Assembly: GCF_020564355.1 (NCBI RefSeq)
Contig: NZ_JAJCRR010000003.1
Coordinates: forward strand, 248,001 to 312,000
Reading direction: 5' to 3'
DNA length: 64,000 bases
From: Lachnospira pectinoschiza
GTDB taxonomy: Bacteria; Bacillota; Clostridia; Lachnospirales; Lachnospiraceae
Within the stretch, counting starts at the first letter, position 1. Each line of letters opens with the position of its first letter. The notes beneath the pieces are model-generated. The model was not told the origin of the DNA. It did no database searches and saw only the letters and a list, made by a program, of their open reading frames with translations. Shown piece after piece: positions 32,673 to 41,319 of the stretch. Position numbers and translations under genes: made by a program.

Positions 32673-34493
32673 ATGAATACAAACAGAAATAAAATGGGAG
32701 GAGTTGGCATCTATCTGGTGGTTATAGCGGTGATTGCCGTGCTTTATTTTGCACTGGCAAGACTTTCACCATCGTCATCATCATACAGCTACAGCAATTT
32801 CCTGTGGGATGTCCAGAACGGATATGTATCCAGCGTGTTAATCAAGCAGAATTCAGAAGTGCCGACCGGTGTACTCTCTATTACCAAGACGGACAACGGC
32901 GAGGAACTGTTAAATGTTTCCGATGTGCATGAAATTGAACAGTTACTGCTGGATAACAATATCCGGTACACGTTAAAAGATGTGACAAGAGACAGCGTAT
33001 GGATTACAACGATTCTTCCGTTTGGTATCTGTCTGGTGATTATTATTGTAATTATGATGATGACCAACAGACAGGCAGGCGGCGGTGGCGGCGCGAAGAT
33101 GATGAACTTCGGAAAAAGCCGTGCCAAGCTGATGAACGGTACACAAAACTCTGTTACATTTAAAGACGTTGCCGGTCTTCAGGAAGAAAAAGAAGAACTT
33201 GAAGAAATTGTGGATTTCTTAAAAAATCCGGTGAAATATACAGAACTGGGCGCAAGAATCCCGAAAGGCGTGATTTTAACAGGTCCTCCGGGAACCGGTA
33301 AGACACTGCTTGCAAAGGCAGTAGCAGGAGAAGCGGGTGTGCCTTTCTTTAATATTTCCGGTTCGGATTTCGTGGAAATGTTTGTCGGTGTCGGTGCTTC
33401 CCGTGTGCGTGACTTATTTGAAGAAGCCAAGAAAAACGCACCGTGTATCGTATTTATCGATGAAATCGATGCCGTGGCAAGACGCCGTGGTACCGGTATG
33501 GGCGGCGGACATGACGAGCGCGAGCAGACGTTAAACCAGATGCTTGTTGAGATGGACGGTTTTGGTATCAACGAAGGTATTATCGTGATGGCGGCAACAA
33601 ACCGTATTGATATTTTAGACCCGGCGATTTTAAGACCGGGACGTTTTGATAGAAAAGTTGTTGTCGGACGGCCGGATGTACAGGGACGTCTTGAAATTTT
33701 AAATGTCCATGCGGCAAAGAAACCGCTCGGTGATGATGTGGATTTAGAAAGTCTTGCAAGAACCACAGCCGGATTTACCGGTGCGGATTTGGAAAATCTG
33801 TTAAATGAGGCGGCAATTAACGCAGCCAAGCGAAAAGAAAAATATATTACCAATGCAGATGTGAATTACGCATTTGTAAAGGTTGGCATCGGTGTGGAAA
33901 AACGCAGTAAGATTATTTCTGAAAAAGAAAAGAAGATTACGGCATACCACGAATCCGGACATGCAATTTTATTTCATCTGCTTCCGGATGTCGGTCCGGT
34001 GCATACGATTTCCATTATTCCGACGGGAATGGGGGCAGCAGGTTATACTATGCCGTTGCCGGAACGAGATGAAATGTTTAACACACGCGGAAAAATGCTT
34101 CAGAATATTATCGTCAGCTTAGGCGGACGTATTGCGGAAGAACTGGTATTTGATGATATTACCACCGGAGCATCACAGGATATTAAACAGGCCACGGAAA
34201 CTGCCCGGTCAATGGTTACAAAATACGGCTTTTCATCAAAGCTGGGATTGATTAATTATGATAACGACAGTGATGAAGTCTTTATCGGCAGGGATCTGGC
34301 ACATACCAGACCGTATGGTGAAGAAGTGGCTTCCCAGATTGATACGGAAGTAAAGAACATCATTGACGAGTGCTATGGCAAAGCCAAAAAGATGATTGAG
34401 GAGCATATGGACGTGCTTGAAAAGAGCGCACAGCTGCTTCTGGAAAAAGAAAAAGTAACCCGTGAGGAGTTTGAGGCGTTGTTTGAAAATTAG
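32673..34493 (+). CDS. ftsH: ATP-dependent zinc metalloprotease FtsH
   Basis: 606 residues. Two membrane helices (about 10-29 and 110-130) flank a small extracytoplasmic domain. The AAA module has Walker A GPPGTGKT, Walker [10 protein letters not shown] and the second region of homology around [19 protein letters not shown]; the zinc site is HESGH. It degrades membrane and regulatory proteins as a hexamer. AGGAGG precedes the start. Last gene of the tilS-hpt-ftsH run; a short intergenic region with a candidate small RNA follows. Confidence 0.97.
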   Translation: MNTNRNKMGGVGIYLVVIAVIAVLYFALARLSPSSSSYSYSNFLWDVQNGYVSSVLIKQNSEVPTGVLSITKTDNGEELLNVSDVHEIEQLLLDNNIRYTLKDVTRDSVWITTILPFGICLVIIIVIMMMTNRQAGGGGGAKMMNFGKSRAKLMNGTQNSVTFKDVAGLQEEKEELEEIVDFLKNPVKYTELGARIPKGVILTGPPGTGKTLLAKAVAGEAGVPFFNISGSDFVEMFVGVGASRVRDLFEEAKKNAPCIVFIDEIDAVARRRGTGMGGGHDEREQTLNQMLVEMDGFGINEGIIVMAATNRIDILDPAILRPGRFDRKVVVGRPDVQGRLEILNVHAAKKPLGDDVDLESLARTTAGFTGADLENLLNEAAINAAKRKEKYITNADVNYAFVKVGIGVEKRSKIISEKEKKITAYHESGHAILFHLLPDVGPVHTISIIPTGMGAAGYTMPLPERDEMFNTRGKMLQNIIVSLGGRIAEELVFDDITTGASQDIKQATETARSMVTKYGFSSKLGLINYDNDSDEVFIGRDLAHTRPYGEEVASQIDTEVKNIIDECYGKAKKMIEEHMDVLEKSAQLLLEKEKVTREEFEALFEN

Positions 34494-34604
34494 ATTGTAT
34501 TCAAAGGGTGGGGAAACGGTTGTGAAATATGCACAAAAAAAATCGACAAAATTCGTCAAGATTGTGAACACTTCACTTTGCGTTCATGATACTATAATTA
34601 ACGT

Positions 34605-34699
34605 AAAAACCCCCCAATACATTATATATTTTTTGCTACACCCCATAATAAGTGAAATACCTTCTCCAAAAAGGACAGCCTTCCCCGGCTGTCCTTTTT
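34605..34699 (+). ncRNA. Candidate small RNA with C-rich 5' end
   Basis: TATAAT at 34593-34598 is followed about 70 bases later by a perfect terminator (AAAAAGGACAGCC at 34668-34680 pairing with 34687-34699). The transcript of about 95 nt would carry AAACCCCCCAA near its 5' end, able to pair with Shine-Dalgarno sequences. The -35 is unclear; a Spo0A-box-like TGTCGAT (minus strand, about 34546-34552) lies upstream. No open frame of note is present between 34605 and 34699. It may instead be only the ftsH terminator. Confidence 0.4.
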
Positions 34700-34739
34700 A
34701 CTGCTTATAGGGAGATTCAGGGACAAAATGATGATGTTG

Positions 34740-34768
34740 TTGAAATCTATTGAATTTCGTTATATAAT
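34740..34768 (+). promoter_or_regulatory. Predicted promoter of the GH13 gene
   Basis: TTGAAA (34740-34745) and TATAAT (34763-34768) with a 17-base spacer; close to consensus. Confidence 0.75.
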
Positions 34769-34801
34769 AAAGAATGTGAAATTAAAAAGAGGAGTCTGTC
34801 C

Positions 34802-36916
34802 ATGAGAATTGTAAAAGCCATTGAAAATATGACAGCCAGCAATCAGAAGCTGATGTATATGTGTAATACACGTCCGGTATTAAAGACAGGGGCGTTATTC
34901 AGTGACGTTACAGAAGAATATAGAATACCGGCAGAACCGCAGCCGGGGGATACGGTAAAGCTTCGCTTAAGAACAGGAAGGTATAATGTGGATACGGCAT
35001 ACCTGTATGTAAACAATCAGGAGTATGAGATGTACCGTGTTGCCAATAATACACTGTTTGATTACTACGAGGCATCGGTGGAAGTGGCGGAAGAAAAGCT
35101 TTATTACTATTTTAAAGTCGTTTCCGGCAAAAATGTCTGTTTTTATAATCAGATTGGCGCGGCAAAAGAATTAAATCCTTTTTATAATTTTCAGATTATG
35201 CCGGGCTTTCAGACCCCGGAGTGGGCAAAGGGTGCGGTGATGTATCAGATTTTTACAGACCGCTTCTGCAATGGGGATAAAAGCAATGATGTATTAAATG
35301 ATGAATACAGCTATATCGGAGAGCATGTCTGTCAGGTGGACGACTGGAACCGGTATCCGGCGCAGATGGATGTGCGTAATTTCTACGGCGGCGACTTAAA
35401 AGGCGTATGGGACAAGCTGGATTATTTACAGGACTTAGGGGTAGAGGTTATTTACTTTAACCCGCTGTTTGTATCGCCGTCCAATCATAAATATGATATA
35501 CAGGACTACGATTATATAGACCCGCATTTCGGTGTGATTGTATCGGATGAGGGAAAACTGCTCAGTGAGGGAGATCAGTGTAATACACATGCATCCCGGT
35601 ATATGGACAGGGTAACGAATAAAAAGAATCTGGAAGCCAGTAATGAATTTTTTGCAAAGCTGGTGGAAGAAATTCACAAAAGAGGCATGAAGGTCATTAT
35701 TGACGGCGTATTTAACCACTGCGGTTCGTTTAATAAATGGCTTGACAGGGAGCATATTTACAGTACAAGCCCGGAACAGTATGCATCCGGTGCGTATGAG
35801 AGCTTTAACAGTCCGTATCATACCTTTTTTAAATTCTACAGTAACCAGTGGCCGGATAACAACTCGTATGACGGCTGGTGGGGCAATGACACCCTGCCGA
35901 AGCTTAACTACGAGGAAGCGGATACACTGGAGCAGTATATTTTAGGTATTGGTAAAAAATGGGTATCCGAGCCGTACTGCGTAGACGGCTGGCGGCTGGA
36001 TGTTGCGGCAGATCTGGGCAACAGCCGGGAATACAACCACCAGTTCTGGAAAAAGTTCAGAAAGGCAGTCAAGGAAGCCAATCCGGAAGCTGTCATTCTT
36101 GCAGAAAATTACGGCGATTCCTATGACTGGCTTCAGGGGGATGAATGGGATACCATTATGAACTATGATGCGTTTATGGAACCGGTGACGTGGTTTTTAA
36201 CCGGTATGCAGAAGCACAGTGATGAGTTCCGTCAGGATATGCTTGGCAATGCGGGCAATTTTTTCGGGGCGATGCATCACAATATGTCCCGTATGGGTGG
36301 ACAGGCAGTTGCGATTTCCATGAATGAACTTTCAAATCACGACCACTCGCGTTTTCTGACCAGAACGAACCACCGTGTCGGCAGAACGGCATCCGTCGGA
36401 GCAGAAGCTGCGAACGAAGGCGTAAATAAAGCCGTCTTTATGGAAGCTGTCATCATTCAGATGACATGGCCCGGAGCGCCGACTATTTATTATGGTGATG
36501 AAGCAGGCGTGTGCGGCTGGACAGACCCGGATAACAGAAGAACGTATCCGTGGGGCAGTGAAGATCAGGAACTGATTGCATTTCACAAGGCGGCAATTGC
36601 CATGCATAAGTCACAGGAAGTTTTAAAGACCGGTTCTTATAAACCGCTTGTCGGAGAGTATAATCTGATTGCTTATGGCAGATTTAATCAGAAGGATGCA
36701 GTTGTAGTCATTGTCAATAATTCTGAAGATGAAAGAAGGGTCAGGGTTCCGGTCTGGGAACTTGGCATTACGGATAAAGATGAGATGGAACAGATATTTG
36801 TGACATTTGACGGCGGTTTCGGTGAGGAACAGCTTTGGTATACAGTAAACGGCGGCTGGTTAGACATCGGTCTTAGAAAGACTTCGGCAGTCGTGTTAAA
36901 ACGTGTAAAATGGTAG
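34802..36916 (+). CDS. GH13 alpha-glucan hydrolase (neopullulanase/cyclomaltodextrinase-like)
   Basis: 704 residues without a signal peptide, so cytoplasmic. An N-terminal beta domain (about 1-130, CBM34-like) precedes the (beta/alpha)8 barrel. The four GH13 regions are visible: I DGVFNHCG, II GWRLDVAAD (nucleophile Asp), III LAENYGD (acid Glu) and IV ELSNHDHSRF (the transition-state Asp). MYQIFTDRFCNGD and KYDIQDYDYIDPHFG are also typical. It should cut alpha-1,4 links of maltodextrins or cyclodextrins after import. GAGGAG lies seven bases before the ATG; promoter just upstream. Exact specificity cannot be read from the sequence. Confidence 0.92.
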   Translation: MRIVKAIENMTASNQKLMYMCNTRPVLKTGALFSDVTEEYRIPAEPQPGDTVKLRLRTGRYNVDTAYLYVNNQEYEMYRVANNTLFDYYEASVEVAEEKLYYYFKVVSGKNVCFYNQIGAAKELNPFYNFQIMPGFQTPEWAKGAVMYQIFTDRFCNGDKSNDVLNDEYSYIGEHVCQVDDWNRYPAQMDVRNFYGGDLKGVWDKLDYLQDLGVEVIYFNPLFVSPSNHKYDIQDYDYIDPHFGVIVSDEGKLLSEGDQCNTHASRYMDRVTNKKNLEASNEFFAKLVEEIHKRGMKVIIDGVFNHCGSFNKWLDREHIYSTSPEQYASGAYESFNSPYHTFFKFYSNQWPDNNSYDGWWGNDTLPKLNYEEADTLEQYILGIGKKWVSEPYCVDGWRLDVAADLGNSREYNHQFWKKFRKAVKEANPEAVILAENYGDSYDWLQGDEWDTIMNYDAFMEPVTWFLTGMQKHSDEFRQDMLGNAGNFFGAMHHNMSRMGGQAVAISMNELSNHDHSRFLTRTNHRVGRTASVGAEAANEGVNKAVFMEAVIIQMTWPGAPTIYYGDEAGVCGWTDPDNRRTYPWGSEDQELIAFHKAAIAMHKSQEVLKTGSYKPLVGEYNLIAYGRFNQKDAVVVIVNNSEDERRVRVPVWELGITDKDEMEQIFVTFDGGFGEEQLWYTVNGGWLDIGLRKTSAVVLKRVKW

Positions 36917-36949
36917 AAAAACAATAGTTAGAAAGGCTGGTAACAGGAA

Positions 36950-37852
36950 ATGGATAACAATGGAAAAGATACAAAAAGTTCAGTGAAACTGAACCGGAAA
37001 ATGAGAATGTGGCATAAATACAGGAATTACTGCTTCGGAGCGGCAGGTGTGCTTGTGGCACTGGTTATCTGCGTGGCAGTTATCCGGTTTATGGGAAGAT
37101 CATCTTCCGACAATAAACAGCAGGCGGCAGTACCGCCGACAACGGCGCAGCAGATAACACAGAATGAAACACAGCCGGTAACACAGGCACCGACAGTGGC
37201 AGCAACAGAAGCACCGACAACACAGCCTGCAACAGAAGCTACAACGGCAGCACCGTCAAACAGCGGTATCCTTGCGATTGACGGACCTGCCGGAGAAGCA
37301 GATTTTACAACACAGGATTATTACAGTGATGCTGTATTGTTCGGGGATTCTATTATCGGCGGTATTCAGGAATACGGTTTCTTAAACAGCGCACATGTGG
37401 TTGCCGGAAATAACCTGACAACGACAAAGGCAGTTGCAGAAGTAGACAGCGTGGAACAGTTAAATCCGTCCAAGGTATTTATCATGGTCGGCTTAAATGA
37501 TGTCAATTTCGGAAGCAAGAGCGCTGAAGCGATAGCAGAAGATTTAATTACACTGGCAGGAGCCGTAAAGGATAGCTGTCCGTCCGCAAAGGTATACATT
37601 TTATCCCTGCTTCCTGTAACAAGTGGATTTGAAGCGCGTGATACGAATAAAATCACACAGTCTGCGATTGATGATGTAAATGATACGGTAAGTGTTCTTG
37701 CAGCTTCTGCCGGATACACCTATATTGATGTGGCTTCTGCATATAAAAACGGTGCCGGATACTTAAATCCGGATTACAGCACCAACGGTATGAACCTGCA
37801 TCATGATTACTATGCATTCCTGTTAAATTCAATCGCAGAGGTAGCAAAATAA
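36950..37852 (+). CDS. Membrane-anchored SGNH/GDSL hydrolase
   Basis: 300 residues. One membrane helix (about 28-48) is followed by a low-complexity Thr/Gln/Ala/Pro linker (to about 105) that would span the wall, then an SGNH domain. Block I is LFGDSII (catalytic Ser), block III is MVGLNDVNFG (GxND) and the terminal His is in MNLHHDYYAF. These enzymes remove or transfer acyl groups, often O-acetyl groups on cell-wall glycans, outside the cell. GAAAGG precedes the ATG. Its stop overlaps the trmD start by one base (TAATG), an odd but clear translational coupling. Confidence 0.87.
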   Translation: MDNNGKDTKSSVKLNRKMRMWHKYRNYCFGAAGVLVALVICVAVIRFMGRSSSDNKQQAAVPPTTAQQITQNETQPVTQAPTVAATEAPTTQPATEATTAAPSNSGILAIDGPAGEADFTTQDYYSDAVLFGDSIIGGIQEYGFLNSAHVVAGNNLTTTKAVAEVDSVEQLNPSKVFIMVGLNDVNFGSKSAEAIAEDLITLAGAVKDSCPSAKVYILSLLPVTSGFEARDTNKITQSAIDDVNDTVSVLAASAGYTYIDVASAYKNGAGYLNPDYSTNGMNLHHDYYAFLLNSIAEVAK

Positions 37853-38580
37853 TGAGATTTCACGTACTGACCCTGTTTCCGCAGATGATTCTGGATGGCT
37901 TGAATACAAGTATTACAGGACGCGCAATCCAGAACGGAATCTTATCGGTAGATGCGGTAAATATCCGTGATTTTGCGGAAAATAAATATATGAAGGTGGA
38001 CGATTATCCGTATGGCGGCGGTGCCGGACTGGTCATGCAGCCGGGACCTGTCTGCTCCGCGTATAAAAGCGTGACAGAGCGGATTGGAAAGAAGCCGAGA
38101 GTGGTGTATATGACACCGCAGGGGTATCCGTTTACACAGCAGATGGCACAGGAATTTGCACAGGAAGAAGATTTGTGTATTCTGTGCGGGCATTATGAGG
38201 GCATTGACGAGCGTGCTCTGGAAAAGATCGTGACCGATTATGTGTCCATTGGAGATTATGTGCTGACCGGCGGAGAACTGCCGGCAATGGTTGTGATTGA
38301 TGCGGTGTCCAGACTGGTGCCGGGTGTTTTAAATAACAAAGAATCGGCAGAAACCGAAAGCTTTGAAAACGGACTGCTTGAATATCCGCAGTATACCCGT
38401 CCGGTGGAATTTGAAGGCATGCGAGTACCCGACATTCTTTTATCGGGACACCACGGCAATGTAGACGCATGGCGTCTTGAAAAGTCTGTTGAGCGGACAA
38501 AGAAGTACCGACCCGATTTGTATGAAGCTTATGTAAAGGAACAGGAATCCCTGCAGGATAAAAAGAAGCATAAAAAATAA
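37852..38580 (+). CDS. trmD: tRNA (guanine-37-N1)-methyltransferase
   Basis: 242 residues, the usual length. It methylates G37 of tRNAs with SAM to prevent frameshifting. MRFHVLTLFPQM opens the protein, YGGGAGLVMQP and LCGHYEGIDERALEK follow, and GDYVLTGGELPAMVVIDAV forms the trefoil knot that binds SAM. The usual neighbours rpsP, rimM and rplS are absent; here trmD follows a cell-wall hydrolase, with a one-base overlap, and is followed by a tRNA promoter. Confidence 0.96.
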   Translation: MRFHVLTLFPQMILDGLNTSITGRAIQNGILSVDAVNIRDFAENKYMKVDDYPYGGGAGLVMQPGPVCSAYKSVTERIGKKPRVVYMTPQGYPFTQQMAQEFAQEEDLCILCGHYEGIDERALEKIVTDYVSIGDYVLTGGELPAMVVIDAVSRLVPGVLNNKESAETESFENGLLEYPQYTRPVEFEGMRVPDILLSGHHGNVDAWRLEKSVERTKKYRPDLYEAYVKEQESLQDKKKHKK

Positions 38581-38590
38581 ATTTTGGGGA

Positions 38591-38619
38591 TTGACTGAAA
38601 AAAAATATTATTGTATAAT
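38591..38619 (+). promoter_or_regulatory. Promoter of the tRNA-Phe/tRNA-Gly unit
   Basis: TTGACT (38591-38596) and TATAAT (38614-38619) with a 17-base spacer. A perfect 10-bp inverted repeat (ATCACTGTGC at 38621-38630 with 38647-38656) overlaps the expected start, and a 7-bp hairpin (38668-38684) abuts the first base of the tRNA. Confidence 0.8.
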
Positions 38620-38684
38620 TATCACTGTGCTTGTCGTGTAAAGGCGGCACAGTGATAATAAAAGATAAGAAATCTTAGATTTCT

Positions 38685-38757
<73 letters not shown>

Positions 38758-38762
38758 CTTTT

Positions 38763-38833
38763 GCGGGTGTAGTTCAATGGTAGAACACTAGCCTTCCAAG
38801 CTAGATACGTGGGTTCGATTCCCATCACCCGCT
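38763..38833 (+). tRNA. tRNA-Gly (TCC)
   Basis: Acceptor GCGGGTG/CACCCGC with discriminator T, anticodon stem CTAGC/GCTAG with loop CTTCCAA (anticodon TCC), and T arm GGGTTCGATTCCC. Five bases after tRNA-Phe, so co-transcribed. CCA is not encoded. Confidence 0.96.
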
Positions 38834-38844
38834 TTTTGTGTACC

Positions 38845-38928
38845 CAAAAACAAATAGCTTTTATCGCAGAGCCAAATCTGATATTTGGCTCGCGATTCCT
38901 TTGGTATTAAAATGCCTGCGGAATGGAG
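38845..38928 (+). repeat. Modular leader element, copy E (before nth)
   Basis: Contains CAAAAACAAATAGCTTTTAT (38845-38864), then CGCAG, a perfect 8-bp hairpin AGCCAAAT/ATTTGGCT, CGCGATTCCT, and ATTAAAATGCCTGCGGAATGGAG (its last 20 bases at 38909-38928). The constant parts match copy F at 41077-41140, while the hairpin between them has a different sequence in each copy. GGAG at the end is the likely ribosome binding site for nth. Confidence 0.8.
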
Positions 38929-38940
38929 ATTAGTGAGATT

Positions 38941-39570
38941 ATGACAAAAAGAACGAAAAGCATTTTAGAGCGGTTAGATGAGCGGTATACGACAGAATTC
39001 CGATGTAGTTTAAATTACACGACACCGTGGGAGCTGCTTGCGGCAACGATGCTGTCGGCGCAGTGTACCGACGAGCGGGTCAATATTGTGACAAAGGATT
39101 TATTCGTAAAGTACCCGGACGTATCGGCAGTTGCACATGCAGATGTAAAGGAAATGGAGCAGGATATCCGCTCGATTGGATTTTACCACAGCAAGGCAAA
39201 GAACCTGATTGAAACGGCAAGAAGAATCTGTGTGGATTTTGGCGGAGAAGTGCCGTCTTCATTAGAGGAGCTTACAAGTCTTCCGGGGGTCGGCAGAAAG
39301 ACGGCGAATGTCATCCGCGGCAATATTTTTCATGAACCGAGTATCGTAGTGGATACCCATGTCAAGCGTATTTCCCAAAGACTGGGTTTTACAAAGGAAA
39401 CTGAACCGGAAAAGATTGAATATGATTTAATGAAGGTCCTGCCGAAAGATCACTGGATTGTATACAATATACAGATTATTACATTTGGACGGGAAATCTG
39501 TACGGCGCGTGCGCCAAAGTGCAGTGAGTGTTTTTTGCAGGATATCTGTAAATCAAAGGATAAGAGATAG
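38941..39570 (+). CDS. nth: Endonuclease III
   Basis: 209 residues from the chosen ATG. This base-excision glycosylase/AP lyase removes oxidised pyrimidines. The helix-hairpin-helix LPGVGRKTAN holds the catalytic Lys, VDTHVKRIS the catalytic Asp, and CTARAPKCSECFLQDIC the four cysteines of the iron-sulphur cluster (spacing 6-2-5). MLSAQCTDERVN is also typical. The start at 38941 is 12 bases after GGAG of leader element E; the frame is open from 38923, whose ATG is part of the repeat itself. Confidence 0.95.
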   Translation: MTKRTKSILERLDERYTTEFRCSLNYTTPWELLAATMLSAQCTDERVNIVTKDLFVKYPDVSAVAHADVKEMEQDIRSIGFYHSKAKNLIETARRICVDFGGEVPSSLEELTSLPGVGRKTANVIRGNIFHEPSIVVDTHVKRISQRLGFTKETEPEKIEYDLMKVLPKDHWIVYNIQIITFGREICTARAPKCSECFLQDICKSKDKR

Positions 39571-39597
39571 AAAGTAAACGGGAAACGAGGATTGGTT

Positions 39598-40314
39598 ATG
39601 ATAAGGGACTATGTGGCACTGGATTTGGAAACTTCGGGGCTGAATCCGTCAGAAAATCAGATTATTGAAATCGGCATGGCAAAGGTCTGTGACGGCGAGA
39701 TTACAGAAACCTACAGCCGTCTGTTAAATCCGAAGGAGAAGCTGTCGCAGCGGATTGTGGAACTGACCGGAATTACCGATGAAATGGTGGCAGGGCAGCC
39801 GCATGTTTCGGAAGTAATTGATGAAATTGTAAGTTTTATCGGGGATATGCCGCTTCTGGGACATAATATTATATTTGACTATTCATTTTTGAAAAAAGCG
39901 TGTGTGAATCATGGGATTCCTTTTGAAAAGAACGGAATTGATACCTTAAAGCTTGCAAGAAGACTGCTTCCTGAGGTGGAACATAAAAATCTGGATGTGC
40001 TTTGCGCATATTTTCAGATTAATCCGGGTAATTCGCATCGCGCCTTAGACGATGCGGTCAGCGCCCATCAGCTTTATTATAAGCTGTATGCGGTAAAGCC
40101 GGACGATGAAGGGTTTAGAGAAACCCTGCCGCTTAATTACACGGTCAAGAAAGATACACCGGTTACGGCGGCACAGAAACGGTATCTGGCAGCATTGGTT
40201 TCCTATCACGGACTGACACTGGAGCAGGACATTGACAGCCTGACAAAAAGCCGGGCTTCTAAAATCATTGATGGCATTATTTCGGAACATGGGAAACTGC
40301 CGTATAAAAAATAA
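39598..40314 (+). CDS. DEDDh exonuclease (DnaQ/PolC-epsilon-like)
   Basis: 238 residues. The exonuclease motifs are DLETSGLNPSENQIIEIG (DxE), GHNIIFDYSF (ExoII Asp) and HRALDDAVSAHQL (HxAxxD), which bind two metals. Residues after about 185 form a short C-terminal extension (TAAQKRYLAALVSYHGL) resembling the tail found on clostridial 3'-5' exonucleases. It probably trims single-stranded DNA or acts as a stand-alone proofreading nuclease. GAGGA precedes the ATG. It follows nth by 27 bases, so both may serve DNA repair. Confidence 0.88.
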   Translation: MIRDYVALDLETSGLNPSENQIIEIGMAKVCDGEITETYSRLLNPKEKLSQRIVELTGITDEMVAGQPHVSEVIDEIVSFIGDMPLLGHNIIFDYSFLKKACVNHGIPFEKNGIDTLKLARRLLPEVEHKNLDVLCAYFQINPGNSHRALDDAVSAHQLYYKLYAVKPDDEGFRETLPLNYTVKKDTPVTAAQKRYLAALVSYHGLTLEQDIDSLTKSRASKIIDGIISEHGKLPYKK

Positions 40315-40346
40315 AAAGTCTGTTTAATCGTAAGCGCAGTAAAAAG

Positions 40347-40964
40347 TTAGGCAGGTGAAGCCTCTCCGCGCTGGATGGCTTTTAACCGGGCAATAATCGG
40401 GTCTTTGGAAAGCGAGGAAAGCTGTTCTGCCTGTGCGATTAAAAAGTCGATTTTTTCAGGCTTTCCATATTCCATGTAATATCCGGCAAGCAGGGTATAG
40501 TTTTTACCGATGTCGGTATGGGTTGCGATGCCGAATTCCAAAAATGCGGCAGCCTCTTTTTTCAACCCCTGTTCTGTCAGTAGTTCAGCAATTCTTGCAA
40601 GGGAGCGGCTCAGTGTGACATAGTTGTTGTCATAATCGGTCAGCTCGGTTAAGTTGCCGACACCGTATTCCAATTTTAAATCGGTGTTGGTAAAACCTGA
40701 CAGATTTAAAATCTTTTTTTCTTTTAAAGCTTCAATTGTATGCCACTCCTTTAAGATATGTTCATCCTGCGTATCCGGACAGGTCAGTGTATCCGGAATC
40801 CGGATGTAATCCAGTCCGGAAATATCTTTTTTCCGCACAGAATTGGCTTCCGACTCCCGTTTCCAGAAGGTTTCATTGTTAATTTTCTCTTTTTTTGAAT
40901 TTTTTTTCATATTATGTTGAAGCAGAAATAATATTAGTATAAAATAAGGCAGTATCAGTTTCAT
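40347..40964 (-). CDS. Hypothetical protein with N-terminal hydrophobic segment and TPR-like C-terminus
   Basis: 205 residues. I do not recognise the family. A hydrophobic stretch (KLILPYFILILFLLQ, about 2-16) could anchor it, followed by a very basic, Asn/Lys-rich linker. The C-terminal third (SLARIAELLTEQGLKKEAAA then YTLLAGYYMEYGKPEKIDFL) looks like two or three helical TPR-type repeats. AAAGGAT precedes the ATG. It is convergent with the exonuclease and divergent from leader element F. A role in protein-protein contact at the membrane is only a guess. Confidence 0.7.
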   Translation of the reverse strand: MKLILPYFILILFLLQHNMKKNSKKEKINNETFWKRESEANSVRKKDISGLDYIRIPDTLTCPDTQDEHILKEWHTIEALKEKKILNLSGFTNTDLKLEYGVGNLTELTDYDNNYVTLSRSLARIAELLTEQGLKKEAAAFLEFGIATHTDIGKNYTLLAGYYMEYGKPEKIDFLIAQAEQLSSLSKDPIIARLKAIQRGEASPA

Positions 40965-41005
40965 AATTTATCCTTTACATTGGGATAATCACAGAAATGG
41001 AGCAA

Positions 41006-41140
41006 GTGTGAAAAATCCTTAAATTCAAGATTTTTCACACGGCAGTTTTGTGCCGCAGGCGTCACAAAGCTGCGCTTATCGCAGAACTGAATAAATTCAG
41101 TCCGCGATTCCTCCGGCATTAAAATGCCTGCGGAATGGAG
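41006..41140 (+). repeat. Modular leader element, copy F (before a 36-residue peptide gene)
   Basis: Four modules in a row: hairpin GTGTGAAAAATC/GATTTTTCACAC (41006-41040, identical arms to copy A); a hairpin around GCAGTTTTGTG and CACAAAGCTGC (41042-41073); TATCGCAG, a 7-bp hairpin ACTGAAT/ATTCAGT and CGCGATTCC (41077-41111); and GGCATTAAAATGCC with TGCGGAATGGAG (41115-41140). It is the longest copy in the window and ends six bases before the ATG of the peptide. Confidence 0.85.
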
Positions 41141-41146
41141 AAGAAA

Positions 41147-41257
41147 ATGATTAATTTTAACAATAAAAAAAACAAGCAAATTTTTTCTGCAATTATCATT
41201 ATTATTTTAGTATTGGCAATGGTTGTGCCGATGGTGGCATCAGCCCTGCTTTACTAA
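41147..41257 (+). CDS. 36-residue single-helix membrane peptide
   Basis: A basic, Asn-rich N-terminus (MINFNNKKNKQ) is followed by one hydrophobic helix of about 20 residues (IFSAIIIIILVLAMVVPMVA) and a short SALLY end. GGAATGGAG stands seven bases before the ATG, an ideal site. The clean start signal, codon choice and stop make it a credible gene although it is very short. It sits right behind the longest leader element and in front of the AIR-synthase-like gene. Function unknown; small hydrophobic peptides of this kind can be membrane-complex partners or toxins. Confidence 0.65.
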   Translation: MINFNNKKNKQIFSAIIIIILVLAMVVPMVASALLY

Positions 41258-41281
41258 TCATAACCTAAATAAGGCAAAGTG

Positions 41282-41314
41282 GCAAGTTTTACTTAAAGAC
41301 CTGCCGGAATGGAG
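41282..41314 (+). repeat. Short leader element, copy G
   Basis: GGCA (41281-41284) can pair with TGCC (41302-41305), followed by GGAATGGAG, which is the ribosome binding site of the gene at 41320. A reduced relative of the terminal module in copies E and F. Confidence 0.45.
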
Positions 41315-41319
41315 AGTAT

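Noticed and set aside
33179-33853. A 224-codon minus-strand frame
   Set aside because: Opposite the ftsH AAA domain; low-complexity Ser/Thr/Ile translation, no start signal.
38841-38940. Riboswitch in front of nth
   Set aside because: The structure is a member of the repeated leader family and matches no metabolite riboswitch I know; unrelated genes carry the same element.
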